This document shows, in pieces, positions 34,716 through 46,700 of a stretch of DNA of 64,000 bases. The first letter of the stretch is position 1. The number at the start of each line of letters is the position of its first letter. A program made the position numbers and the translations under genes. The notes beneath the pieces are model-generated. The model did not search any database, had not been told where the DNA came from, and saw only the letters and a program-made list of their open reading frames with translations. This DNA is from Acephala macrosclerotiorum (lineage: Eukaryota > Ascomycota > Leotiomycetes > Helotiales > Mollisiaceae): the NCBI GenBank assembly GCA_014904845.1, contig MU119292.1, positions 1-64,000 of the forward strand, written 5' to 3'.

Positions 34716-36160
34716 ATGGCATCTCTCAAGTCGTTTTCAGCCCTCGTTCTTCTCGTTCTTACCTTCACTTCATCTGTCTTGGCAGCGTCCGAGGCCTCGC
34801 CGCACGGCAAAGCACCCACAAAGCCTGGTAACAACGATAGTCGCCCAACATGGGTGGTTCGAACTCAACTCAACAGCACAGATGACACTCCAGCTATTCT
34901 CGATGCGTTCAAGCATTGTGGTCAAGGGGGCAGCATTGTCTTCCTCAACCAGACTTACAACATCAACTCTATCATGAACACTACTGGTCTCAAGGACTGC
35001 GAGATTAATATCTATGGGACGTTTCTCGTAAACCTCTCACTCACCTCGTGGGAAACCTGCCGTTGACATTTAAACTAGGGGGCACAAATATCACCTGCTG
35101 GCTGAACAATTCTCTCCCTCTTGGGTACCAGAATCAATCGTCAGCTTGGTTCCTAGCAGGAAACAACATCAAAGTTCGAGGCCATAGCTACGGAACCCTT
35201 GACGGAAATGGGCAAATCTGGTATGACTTCGTCAGCGGCGTCCCGAATTATCCTTATCGGCCTCACGCTCTCACGATCTGGAACACTACAAATTCCAACT
35301 TCGAAGGTTCGAGATTCGTTCAGAGTCAGATACGGTCAGTATCACTGTATTCAAACACCTAGCAGCAGCTCAATTACATCGCAGGATAATGACAGTAATC
35401 CATTCCCAAAACGTCCTTCTCCAAGACATTTATGTCAACTCCACCTCTCACGGCTCAAAGCCAGCCCGTAACACCGACGGCGCAGACACCATGTTCAGCG
35501 ACCACATCACCTTCAAACGTTGGACTGTAGTCAATGGAGATGATAGCATCTCCCTAAAAGCGAACAGCTCTAATATCATCATCCAAGATAGCACTTTCTA
35601 CAAGGGCTTGGGCGTTGCTATTGGAAGCATTGGGCAGTACAAGGACGTGTTTGAAACGATTGAGAATGTATACGTTGTCAATATCACTTTTACAATACTG
35701 CTTATGTAGTATATATCAAGACTTGGGACGGACAGCAAGTTGGTTATCCTCCTAATGGTGGCTGTGGTGGTTTAGGCCGTAAGTGTCCTTCATTCATCGA
35801 GCACATTAAGAGTAGTGCTGATCGAGGTCGAAAGATGCACAAAATTTCACCTCCACCAACTTCAAGATACAAAACACGACAAAGACAGGAACGTTCTACA
35901 TCACGCAATGCACGACCTTCTCGGGAGTAGCAGGGGATTGCAACACGTCCCTCTTCAACCTCAGGGATATCCATTTCACGAACATCACGGGAGATGTAGG
36001 CACGAGTTATATTGCAAGCATGCAGTGCAGTGCTGATTCTCCTTGTTCGGAAATTGATATTGAGGATGTGAATTTGACGGATGTGGCGACGCCGCCGCAT
36101 ACAACGACGAGTCTGTTCAAGTATACTAATGTATTAAATACGACGGGGTTTAAGTGTTGA
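34716..36160 (+). pseudogene. GH28 exo-polygalacturonase-like pectinase, one frameshift
   Basis: Starts at ATG 34716 with a signal peptide (SALVLLVLTFTSSVLA). Exons are 34716-35027, 35079-35334, 35385 to about 35778, and a last exon ending at TGA 36160. GH28 landmarks are present: NTDGAD, NGDDSISLKANSSN (catalytic Asp pair) and the GLGVAIGSIGQY loop, followed by YIKTWDGQQVGYPPNGG in the next frame. The only lesion is one missing T in the T-run near 35694, between VVNIT and YNTAYVVYIKTW. Exo-acting GH28 enzymes release terminal galacturonate from pectin or rhamnogalacturonan; the exact specificity cannot be read. It forms a functional pair with the PL4 gene upstream. Confidence 0.82.
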
Positions 36161-36679
36161 GAAAATGCATACATCTTACAGCTCTTTCTGATCGTTCCAG
36201 TTGCTTTCAACTTCTTGACACAATGTTGAAATGCTGTCAACTTCCTAGATCGGAACGGTTCGGTTTTCAGGTTGAAGATGCAGGCTACGCACCACCAGGA
36301 TGAGACTTCCGAGTGTTCGTTTAAGGGAGACGATATCTCGTTCTTTCTCGGGCCTGAGTCAGAAAAAAACTTTTGACGCTTACGTCAATCCATTCCTAAT
36401 CTCTCTCCTTCCCCATAGCTGAAATGTGCCTGCCTTGCCTAGGCTGTAGAGCTGGAGGGGCAAGGCCAAGCGAAAGTTCACGCTAGGGAATGGAAGCAAT
36501 AACCCATCCCAGGAGAGGGCAGGCAAGGCTGATAAGCTACATACTAGACATTTGGCTAGTCGTGATCCGTGGTAAACGAAGTCAGCAATTTGTGTCCACG
36601 TACATTTGCAACGTTCATCAAGTCACCGCACTGCATGAAGGCTTGGCTTCTCTTGTTATTGCTGTGTGTTGAGCTGCAT
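36161..36679. other. Convergent intergenic region
   Basis: Lies between the 3' ends of the GH28 and aspartate-aminotransferase-like genes. No feature seen. Confidence 0.35.
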
Positions 36680-38030
36680 TTACTTGACAGCTTTGACAGT
36701 TTCATTAACGGCCTGCGCGAAATACCCCACATTGTTTTCATTCAGCCCCGCGATTGATATCCTCGATGTATCAGCCATGTATACATGATATTTCTCTGCC
36801 AACCAGTCAGCTTTTCAATCATAGCTACCAGCTACTTTGTTGCTTGGAATGCAAAAAGGAAGCCCACCTTGTAAGTGCTGGATCTGCGCTGGTGAAAGGC
36901 CAGTGTACCCGAACATGCCAGACTGTTTGACGATATGCGACCAATTTCCTGGGGTTTCAAGCCGCACAAGCTTCTTGTATAGTGTCTCACGCATGAGCTG
37001 TATCCTACTTGACATCGTGATCAAGTCTTCGGCCCACTGCTTCGCAAACTTCGGTGTGTTGAGTACGGTGGATGCGATTCTCGCACCATAGACTGGCGGA
37101 CTAGAGAGTGTTGCTCTTTGGACATTTTCTAGGATTGAATTTATAGTACGAGTTGTGTCGGCAGACTTCGTGACAAAGGTGATCAGTCCCGTTCTCTCTC
37201 CTGCTTCGATGTCAGCCCATCACTTTCGGCTCATTTGAAGTGGGTGGGCTTTACCATAGAGACCCATGCTTTTCGCGAACGAGAGTGCAAATTGATGCTT
37301 CAAGCTTCAAGTCTTCCACGAAATACTTGATCGCCCATGCATCCTCATCGACCGATCCTGAATTGAAGCCCAAGTATGCAGAGTCGAAGATCGGAAACAA
37401 TCCTCGTTGTTTGATCACCGAAGCGAGTTGCTTCCATTGCTCTTTGGATGGATCACAGCCGGTAGGATTGTGGGCGCAAGAATGAAGAACTATTATGGAA
37501 GATTCCTTTGCAGATTTAAGTGCTCCCATATAGCTCCCAAAATCAAACTCCCCATTTTTATAGTACGGTAGCTTCTTCACTTCAAATCCCAGGGATTCAA
37601 ACAGCAGCTCATGATTCGACCAAGTTGGCTCTGTGATATAAACAGTCGTCAAGGAAGGATTTGCTTTTCTCAATGCTAACCCGGCCAGATGGAGAGCCCC
37701 CGTTCCCGATAAAGACTGACATGACGCAATTCTTCCCTCCATTAAAGCTGCAGTGTTGTGAAAGACAAGATCTACTGCTGCATCACGAAATGACTTCAGA
37801 CCAGCGATTGGAAGGTATTCGTGGTCGCAACCGGCAAGTTGTTCCTTCGCCATCCGGACACTGGGTAGTATCCATGGTTTTCCGTTCTCGTCTCTGTAGG
37901 TTCCGGCTCCTACATTGACTTTGTCCGGATTAGTATCAGCAAGATACTTTTTCGTTACCTCGAATATCGCATCTGCTGGAATATATTTGGCTCCACCAAG
38001 GAAACTCGACGATGGCTGCAAAGGCTCCAT
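36680..38030 (-). pseudogene. Aspartate-aminotransferase-like gene, one frameshift
   Basis: Exons 38030-37255, 37200-36867 and 36809-36680 give a full-length class-I aminotransferase: VNVGAGTYRDENGKPW, LSGTGALHLAG, AHNPTGCDPSKEQW, DSAYLGFNSGSVDEDAWA, then, in a shifted frame, HQFALSFAKSMGLYG with the PLP lysine, GERTGLITFV after the first intron, GMFGYTGLSPAQI, and the end MADTSRISIAGLNENN. The frame changes near 37297, just before the PLP lysine; loss of two bases in a CACA-like stretch would explain it. Everything else, including both introns (54 and 57 bp), is intact. It is divergent from the permease at 38538. Confidence 0.82.
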
Positions 38031-38537
38031 GACACTAAGGTTTGTCTTGTGAATATATGCCGTACTCGGTGAAATTGATTTGGAAGTCTGTCACAGCGTT
38101 CCAAAGGTATCAATGGACCGAAATGTTGACTGCGCTCGTATCTCCTTCGCTCGTGCACATCGGGGAAGATTGCCCGCCCTTTCATTCTTCTATATCTTCG
38201 CCCCACTTTCTACAGCATTGTCATTCGACGTTGATCGGAATTCTTGTAATCATGCCGATCGCTATGCATGGAAAAGGCTGCCCTGCAGTACGGTCCCGTA
38301 CCTCTGGGTCGAAATGTGTGCTCCTTATCTCATGTGGGGACTTCGCCCACTTTTGCCCCTGCGACATATCTAGCCACCATTGGTTGGGCGCCTTGCAACT
38401 AGCTGATAGGTAAAAACATGTCTTATGATAATGAGTACTGGGAAAATCGTTATTATCCTCTAAATGTCTGTCAGGATAAAGCCTTTTAGAAATCAAGTTT
38501 CCTGTCACTGCTCCATTTTCGCGATATCGTGATCGTC
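38031..38537. promoter_or_regulatory. Divergent promoter, aminotransferase / permease
   Basis: A 507-bp region between two start codons. TGATAG at 38404 and TGATAA at 38426 match the HGATAR site of AreA-type nitrogen regulators, but one or two such hits are expected by chance in this length. Confidence 0.3.
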
Positions 38538-40266
38538 ATGTCTGAAAAGGAATTAGAATCTAAGTCACAGGATGCTGGCCTCAATGCTGTTGAAGGCAGC
38601 TCCGATGGCACGACTGAAATTTACATCGATCCTGTCAAGGAGGCGAAGATGATGAAGAAGTTTGATGTAGTTGGAAATGTCATCTGGAATCATGAAAGAA
38701 GCTAATTATATCACAGTTCTACTGCATTGGAATGATGGGTCTGTTCTATCTCATGGCGAACTTGGATCGGTGTGTGATACCGATCCTATTATTTTCTCTA
38801 GCTGACCTCGGCGACGTGCAGGAGCAACATTGGAAATGCAAACACCGCTGGCATGCCCGATGATATTGGTCTCACGGGTAATCAGTTTGGAACAGCAACA
38901 AGTCTACTATTTGCCACCTATGTGACCATCGAAACGCCGGTTGCTGTCTTACTCAAGATCATTGGACCCAAATACCTCCTCACTTTCATCGCATTTGCCT
39001 GGGGTTGTGTGACTCTTGGCATGGGATTTATCGAGAATTGGAAGGCTCTCTATGCCTGTCGTCTCCTCCTCGGATTTTTTGAAGCTGGCCTCATTCCTTG
39101 TATCGATGTATACATCGGTCTTGTCTACAAAAAACGAGAGCGTGGTAAACGTTCTGCTATTATCTTCGCTTTCAGCGCTATTTCGAGTGCTTTTGGTGGA
39201 ATCTTGGCTTTTGGACTCACTCAGATCAAAGGCCCCGGAGACTTCCAAGGATGGCGTTGGCTGTTCATCGTGGAAGCTATTTTGACTATCGTTATTGTGC
39301 CTTTGTTCTTCTTCATGTTCCCTCAAGAGCCCCGGGAAGCATGGTTCCTCACCCGAGAAGAGAAAGCGATGATCAGCGCAAGATATGTAAACGATCCGCA
39401 TTGGGGTATTGATGAGGAGTTCAAATGGTCTTCAGTCTTGTCCATTTTCGTCGATCCCAAGTTTTATGCTTTGTAAGCTACCATCTTGGGTTATCCGGTT
39501 GAGTTCTCGCTGACCCCTCATAGCGTTGTCTTTCAGTTCTCGGTAGACGTATCTCTGTACGGTTTCACGACCTTCCTCCCAGCAATCATAACGGGCATGG
39601 GCTACACCTCGGTCCACGCAAATTTAATGACGGTGCCAGTTTACATCTGGGGCCTGATCTGGTTCTGCTTTGTTGCATGGATGTCAGATCGCCAAACGCG
39701 AGGCAAGTGATGAAGACCCATGGTGTGAGCACCGCTAACATTTCAATTTAGGTTATTGGATCGGTGGACCACTACTCTGCCTAGTCGTTGGATATGCGAT
39801 TCTCATCAGCGTTGATAGTATTGGTGCAAGATATTTCGCATGCTTCATTGTTGTAATGGGCATATACCCAACCACCGGAATGTCACTCATGTGGTTGAAT
39901 GATAACGTTGCACAGCATTTCAAGAGAGCAACTATGATAGGTGCTACACTCACTTGTGCAAACACTGCCGGAGTCGCTGTTGGTCAAATCTTCACAACAC
40001 AAAGCAAACCCAGATACATCAAGGGACTTTCGATCTCGCTAGGGCTCTCAGTCCTCGCCGGCGCAATGGTGAGTAGCCGCCCAGTGGACATCTAGAATGA
40101 TATGCAGTTTATTGACACCCGCTAGGTCGTGAGTCTTGTTCTAGGCATGAAACTTGTCAATCAAAGACGCGAGGCTAAGATTCAAGCCGCATTTGACGCT
40201 GGTACCCCACTTCCAGATGAGCCGGAAAAGGGCGACATGAATGTTTACTTTAGATACTCAACTTAG
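38538..40266 (+). CDS. MFS permease, Tna1-like (anion:cation symporter family)
   Basis: Six exons: 38538-38666, 38717-38769, 38822-39472, 39524-39702, 39752-40068 and 40126-40266, giving 489 aa with no lesion. Features are the acidic cytosolic N-terminus, YLMANLDRSNIGNANTAGM between TM1 and TM2, LGFFEAGLIPCIDVYIGLVYKKRERGKR around TM5, FPQEPREAWFLTREEK in the central loop, and a short tail ending VYFRYST. This is the nicotinate/tartrate/pantothenate branch of fungal MFS transporters at the plasma membrane. The fourth intron (39703-39751) begins GCAAGT and ends TTTAG, a GC-AG intron. Neighbours suggest an amino-acid-derived or carboxylate substrate; that is inference. Confidence 0.88.
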
Positions 40267-40659
40267 GAACGGCGGCTGATGAGAGTGTGAGAATCCTTGT
40301 GAAACCTTCAGAGAGGAAACATTGAATCTTACGGAAATAATTTATCCTCATCACTCTTCCTTGAATGTAATCCGAAATGTATACTACATAGGTCGGAAGA
40401 ATCTTGATTCTCAAATCTGCTATACTCCTGATAAGTGACCATGAATTCACGTACGTTGAGATTTTTAAACGCTCGTTTTAGACATCATTCCGTATAAAAT
40501 TTCTGGCCAACCTAGCTTAACCTTCGCTTTCCATAAAACCCGAGTTCCTTCGGCTGTCAAGGCTCGGAATCAAACACACTATGGGCTTTGGATCTAGGCG
40601 ATCTTAGCTTGTCACTAAGAAGCTCGGATATGAGCATCTCAATTGACAATGAGATGAAA
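40267..40659. other. Convergent intergenic region
   Basis: Between the 3' ends of the permease and the dehydrogenase. Nothing recognised. Confidence 0.35.
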
Positions 40660-41715
40660 TCAAGCTATCGAATTGACAGGTGTCAACGGTTTTCCAGTGT
40701 CAAAGAATGCTTCTGCGTTATCCCAACAGACTTTCTCGAAACCATCCCAACTGGTTTTGGAACAGACGCCGATATGGGGTAATACAGTAGCCATGTAGTT
40801 ATTTGTCCACCCTTCGTTGATCCCCGGCTCATTCTCATGAACGTCCAATCCGACTCCAACCACACGCTCATCCTTAATAGCCTGCAACAACGCTGCCTCA
40901 TCGATCAACCGACCACGAGCAATGTTTACAATTCTCATACCCCCTTCCTTAGCAAGCTCGAACTCTTTCGCCGAGAGCATATGGTGCGTGGAAGCTGTAT
41001 ATGGACATGCGAGTACCACACAGTCTGACATCTTCAATAGCTCCTCCAACGATTGACAGTATGAAATATTGGCGCTAACTTGTCTCTCACGCTCCACGTC
41101 CCGTCGTCTGTTGAAGTAGCAGAGCTTCATGCCCAGTCCAAGCGCAGCTTTGCGTGCAATGTTAGCACCAATGTCCCCAAGTCCCACAATACCCAGCATT
41201 GAACCCAATGGGTCAACATTCTTCATTCCAAGCGTCCGACTTAGCGCCCAGTCGTTTCGAGCGCAGTATTCAGCGAAAGTGAAATGGCGATACGCAGATA
41301 GAATTAAATACAAGGCAGTGTTTGCAACAGCTTCAGTGCAAGTATCTGGGGTATTGCAATACCAGATACCCATTTTTGTCAACGTATCCATATCAGCTTC
41401 ATCGTAGCCGTGGCCACTGGACACAATGAGCTTCAGTGAGGGTGGGTAGTGCTCTGCAACCGCCGCAGTGTACAGAAAGTGTCCTGCGTACGGTTCTGCT
41501 TTGCGCCATCCAGTCCTGACAATTGCGTTGATATTGCAATATAGACCACCTGGAGCGAGTCGCTTGCAAAACTCGTCAACGTCGGTGCAGTCATAGGTCA
41601 ATATGTTGAACTTTTGCTGAACTCGATTCCACTGCTCAGATCGAATGGTGCGAGTGCTTCCGTGGACAACGAGGACAGTTGGTTTCGAGAGTGGGGTAGA
41701 TGGTTTGAGCTCCAT
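40660..41715 (-). CDS. D-isomer-specific 2-hydroxyacid dehydrogenase
   Basis: Intact single-exon gene of 351 aa. The NAD(P)-binding motif GLGDIG is at residues 178-183. The catalytic residues of the family are visible: Arg267 in NIARGRLID, Glu296 in HENEP and His314 in LPHIG. The enzyme interconverts 2-oxo acids and D-2-hydroxy acids with NAD(P)H in the cytosol. Sequence around NRRRDVERE, after the second strand of the Rossmann fold, contains basic residues that may favour NADPH. It lies between the permease and the M20 peptidase and may process 2-oxo acids made by the neighbouring aminotransferase. No lesion was found. Confidence 0.9.
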   Translation of the reverse strand: MELKPSTPLSKPTVLVVHGSTRTIRSEQWNRVQQKFNILTYDCTDVDEFCKRLAPGGLYCNINAIVRTGWRKAEPYAGHFLYTAAVAEHYPPSLKLIVSSGHGYDEADMDTLTKMGIWYCNTPDTCTEAVANTALYLILSAYRHFTFAEYCARNDWALSRTLGMKNVDPLGSMLGIVGLGDIGANIARKAALGLGMKLCYFNRRRDVERERQVSANISYCQSLEELLKMSDCVVLACPYTASTHHMLSAKEFELAKEGGMRIVNIARGRLIDEAALLQAIKDERVVGVGLDVHENEPGINEGWTNNYMATVLPHIGVCSKTSWDGFEKVCWDNAEAFFDTGKPLTPVNSIA

Positions 41716-42296
41716 TGGGGCAGTTCGCGGGATGTGACGGTGCCGTGTGCGAAGCCATTTGGGAACAACACCTTGTTATCGATATCTGAAGGGAAGCATA
41801 GGGGCTGTGAATCTGCCTGCATATTGCATGGATGAGTTTTTGAGTTTGAAAATCTCGGCCCAGAGATAAGAATGGCCGATCGATCCACAGGAACTCGGCA
41901 ATACGAAGCCGGGCATCATCCATCCCACTCTCGACACGCCCCCTTTTCGCTTCGCGAGTCACGCGCTGTTCGATCTGAAAGATACAACAAAGTTCCATAT
42001 CGGCTCGGGCAAGCAGATTACCAGCCAAAGCGTTATCGGATTCCATTTCGATTGCAGTGACACGAAAGGATGCCGAGAACAGTGCTCGGCGTGCAAGTAA
42101 GCAATTCAGCCTAGGCTCTCCGCAACTACGGGAAAGTTAGGGCAGCTGCAGGGTGTTCGACCCTAGAGCCAGTCGCTGGAATCGCTTGAGAGCCTGCGCG
42201 AAACGCCTACGGGAGGCACTTTTTAGCGACTGCATGCTAAAATTTACATCGTCTGACAAGCAATTTGCACCTAAAAGCGAAGAAAGCTCGCCCAAT
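41716..42296. other. Divergent intergenic region
   Basis: Between the 5' ends of the dehydrogenase (minus) and the M20 peptidase (plus). A plus-strand ATG at 42153 is in frame with the M20 start at 42297 and would add 48 residues; the shorter start is preferred because homology begins there. Confidence 0.35.
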
Positions 42297-43409
42297 ATGA
42301 CCGCTCACGATGTTCCCGTCGTATCTCTCCTCAAGCAACTCATTGAAATTCCCAGTACCAGCGATGACGAACTTGCAGTTGGAATCTTTCTTGAGAAACA
42401 CCTGCAATCCCTAGGCTACACAGTAGAGCGCATCCCAATTTCACCAGGCTCAACTTGACACAATGTATACGGATACCTGGGGCCGAAGTCCAAATCAAAC
42501 CGCAAGACGCGTATCTGCTTGACCTCCCACATGGACACTGTCCCACCTCACATACCCTGTCTGTATCTTCCGATGGTGAAACAATTTGGGGTCGAGGAGC
42601 ATGCGATGACCAAGGACCACTTGCCGCACAAATAGAGGCGGTAGAGGAGCTGCGAAGAGAAAACAAGATCGATGAGAACGGTGGCGACATAAGCTTTCTA
42701 TTTGTGGTTGGGGAAGAAAAAGGGGGGCCGGGTATGCTTGCGGCGAACGATCTGGGTTTGAGATGGGAAGCTGTCATATTCGGCGAGCCAACTGAAGGAA
42801 AGCTGGGCGTTGGACATAAAGGACATGTGGTATTTGAACTGTCTGCAACAGGAGTTGCGAGTCATTCTGGGTACCCAGAGCAGGGGTCGAGTGCCAATGC
42901 TGCTCTGATTGTGGCCCTTTCGGAGCTTCTTTCTGCAGAATGGCCGTCATCTGATTTGCTTGGCCCTTCCACCTTCCATGTCGGTCGAATGAGCGGTGGT
43001 GTTGCATACAATGTTTTGGCGGCAACGAGTGAGGCTTTGCGCGCTGTGCGGGTTGCAAGCGATCTGCCTGGCATAAAGTCGCAGATATCAGACATCGTTT
43101 CCAAGCACGAAGGGGTCAGCCTTGATGTTAAGTTTGATTACCCAGAGACACTCTTGGACCATGATGTTGAGGGCAAGTCAACTGGCAGATGAAATCAAAG
43201 AATTGTGCTGATTTTACTCCGTAGGATTCGCGCCCTACGCTGCAGCCTTTGGAACGGACATCCCGAGACTTCAAGGTCAGCATAAGAAGTATCTTTATGG
43301 GCCTGGTTCAATCCTGAATGCACACGGGAAGAATGAGCACATAAAGGTTAGTGAGTTGCTAGAAAGCGCGCAAGCATATAAGAAGATCGTGCTACATTGT
43401 TTGAAGTAG
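42297..43409 (+). pseudogene. M20 metallopeptidase (ArgE/DapE type), two lesions
   Basis: Starts at ATG 42297 (MTAHDVPVVSLLKQLIEIPS). Zinc-ligand motifs are present: SHMDTVP, GRGACDDQG, GEEKGG, FGEPTEGKLG and the C-terminal AHGKNEH. Two lesions break it: a TGA near 42456, which is CGA in the expected T-R-H-N context, and one missing C in a C-run near 42552. The last exon is reached through a GC-AG intron (43176-43228, donor GCAAGT, acceptor CGTAG) that gives DVEGFAPYAAAFGTD and ends at TAG 43407-43409. Intact relatives remove N-acyl or N-carbamoyl groups, or cleave small peptides. Two lesions make sequencing error a weaker explanation than for the PL4 gene. Confidence 0.82.
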
Positions 43410-43745
43410 GAATTACATGCCAAAACTTAGTGAGAAATGAAAACGAGAGAGCAGTTTCCTCAATGTCAATAAAATGTGTAGAATTTGAGAACCGACAGTG
43501 TAAGCTACGAGAACCATGTACTCGAGACGCAAAATATGAATTAATGAAGTTGAGTGCAAGAAATTTTCAATGGTATATAGTAAAAAAGGTCATCATCCAT
43601 TAGAGCACTGCTCGGCGGTGAGGTTCGCTGAATTTTAGGCAATCCCGGGACTGTTGGCGTTCCTCGGGCCAAGGTTTCAGGCTTACATCAGGCTCACGAT
43701 ACCGTAAGCGTTTGATAAGACTCAAGGCCGCATCGCATTTCAAAT
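43410..43745. other. Convergent intergenic region
   Basis: Short AT-leaning spacer between the M20 relic and the 3' end of the oxoprolinase. No gene seen. Confidence 0.35.
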
Positions 43746-46700
43746 TTACATACCAAGAACCCCACATGCTACAGCACCCTTCTTCTTCTTCTCTTCTAGG
43801 TCCCTGCCAGATTTCTGAAAGAGCCTGAACTCTCCCACATCCTCCTCCGCTTCCTTTTCCGTTTCTGGCCGGCCATATCCACCCCCACCAGGTGTTTGTA
43901 TTATGATCCGATCACCAGTATTCATCATCACCGACGCCTTCCCACCAAGACTGATGGTTCGTTCAGACCCATCAAGAGGAGAAATGCGTTTCCAAAGATT
44001 GACTCCTCTCTTTCCTTCCTCGCCACCAGCCATGCCATAAGGTGCAATGACCCTTCTCTCACTCAAGATGCTGACCTGCATTGGGCGCCGAATTTCGATG
44101 TCGCGGATGCATCCATCTCCTCCCCGGTTGCGACCTTTTCCACCACTACCTCTACGAATGGAGAACTCCCTGAGTAAGACTGGGTAGCGCTTTTCAAAGA
44201 TCTCAGGATCCGTCATCCTAGTGTTCGTAGCATTCGTATGCACGCCGTCTTGTCCTTGCCAGTCTGCACCAGCTCCTGCTCCACCAGCAATGGTCTCATA
44301 GTAGCCGAAACCCTTGGTAATATTTCCATGTTCGTCTGTGCCACCATAGCCAAAGGTCAGGTTGTTCATAGATCCTTGACTAGCGGCTGCTGCTTTGAAA
44401 GCTTTAAAAATAAGATCAATAATGCGTTGCGAGGTCTCGACGTTAGACCCAACAGTGGCAGCCTTTGGCGACGGAGATAGGATTGTGTTGGGTGGGCAGT
44501 AAACCTCAATTGGAGCTAGACAGCCTTGATTGAGAGGAATATCGGTGGAGATCATTGATCGAAGGCAGTACATAATTCCACTGTACATGACCGCTGGGGG
44601 TGCGTTCAAGTTGTTGAAAGTTTCCGGTCCTGTACCGGTGAAGTCGAACTTTGCTGACCCAGTCTCACCATCGATTGTGATCTTGATTGCCAGCGGGGTT
44701 CCATCATCAAGATAGTCGACTGCCTCCAGAGCGCGACCTCGGAAACGAACGCTGAATTCTTTGAGAAGGTTTCGGACGCTGTGCTCTGCGTTCTGCTGGA
44801 TTGCAGCCATGTACAATTTGACGACCGGCCAGGTATACTCCTTGATCATGGCTGAGAGCAGAGATATACCCCGTTTATTGGCTGCGACGGCTGCCTTCAA
44901 GTCCGCAATGTTGTCTTTCAATGTTCTTGTCCCACTGCAGCCGGGATAGCTGCCAGGGATATCGTAGAGTATGTTCACGACCCCTGCCTCGTCGAAAGTA
45001 CCCCCCTTGACCATCTTGAACGACTCGACAGCAGCACCCTCCTGCCACAGCTCAGTAGAGTTCGGTGGCATTGACCCAGCAGCGATTCCTCCGATGTCCG
45101 CATGATGGCCACGATTTGCCACAAAGAACAAAATCTCTTGAGGATTTTCGTCGTCGTCGAAGACAGGTGTGGTGACGGTCAAGTCGGGCAAATGCGTTCC
45201 GCCAGAAATCGGATGGTTGGATAGCAAGACATCTCCGGGCTTAAGCTCTCCTTTCGGGTACAGTTTGGCTTGATAAGCAATGGCATAAGCCATGGAGCCC
45301 AAATGACCCGGAATGTGAGGAGCATTTGCAACCAAGCCGCCGTCGTGCGAGAAGACGGCGCAGGAAAAGTCGAGTCGTTCTTTGATGTTGGTAGAGATGG
45401 AGGTTTTCTGAAAAGTGGTTCCCATTTGTTCTGCAATGCTCATGAAACGGTGACCAAAGACCGACAAATGAATGGGGTCGACAACCTCAGAACTGATAGC
45501 TTTGCGGTCCGTATCCAGTAAATCAACAATGACGTGCTCTGACAAAATTGTGGCCTCGCTTGCAGGATCTACTACAATTGTCTGCGTCGAGTCGATGATG
45601 ATAGCTGGACCTGCGATCTTTCGGGCCAGAGGTAGGTCGTCAAGATGGAAGATCAGTGTGTCAACCCAACCAGTCTTCTCAAAATACGCCTTTCGTCTAC
45701 TTGCAGATTCGGCTTGCCCCAGATAAAGAGTCTTGTCAAGATCCTCGAGTTCATGAAAAGGATTCGAGGTTTGGATACCGATGCTATTGCCAACACTTCG
45801 AACACGGATATCGTCGACTAGGATTTCCCGTGGCTGAGTGAAACCAAATTCGCGCATGTGCCGTTTAGTGAAAGCAGTTCCAAAGTCTCCATCCGCATCT
45901 GACTTCTGCACCATAAGTGCTGTGTCGCTGCCATTATATCTCATGTTCAAGAAAGAGTGGTGAGTGACTTGACTTTCTTGAAACCCTTGAGAAGCGAGTT
46001 TTGCCAGAGCTTTCGCCTTGAGAGAATCCAGCCGTTGGTTGATTCTTGAACGGGAAGCTTCATTGAAGACAACCGACTCTGGCTCTTGGAGGTCGACTTC
46101 GATATCTGCCAAAGCCATTCCGTAAGCAGACAAGATGCTTGACAGACGGGGAACGAACACTCTCTTGATCCCAAGATCACGGGCGACTGCGACTGCATGC
46201 TGGCCACCTGCACCACCGAAACAAGCAAGATTGTGGGCTGAGGTGTCAAATCCACGGCCTTCACTGATGTTGCGAATTGGTCGAGCCATCGAGGCGTTTG
46301 CCACTGTGATGAAGCCATTAGCGACTTCCACCGGCGTGAGCTTGGAATTTCCGTCTTTCTCCGCATTTATAATCTCTGTCAAGGCCGAGAACTTGGAGGT
46401 CACAATTTCAAAGTCGAGCTTTGTCGGAAAGAAGTCTGGCAACAAGCGGCCAAGAAGCAGATTTGCATCAGTAATGGTCAGAGGACCACCATTTCCGTAG
46501 CAAGCTGGACCGGGATAAGCACCGGCTGAGTCAGGGCCGACCACAAAGAGGCCGTTGCGCCAGAATAACATTGATCCTCCCCCGGCAGCAACTGTGCTAA
46601 TATCGAGCTGGGGACTTTGAATCGTTACCTCAGCAACAGTGCTTTCAAATACATGTTCATATGCTCCTCCAAATCTTGAAACGTCTGTCGAGGTCCCACC

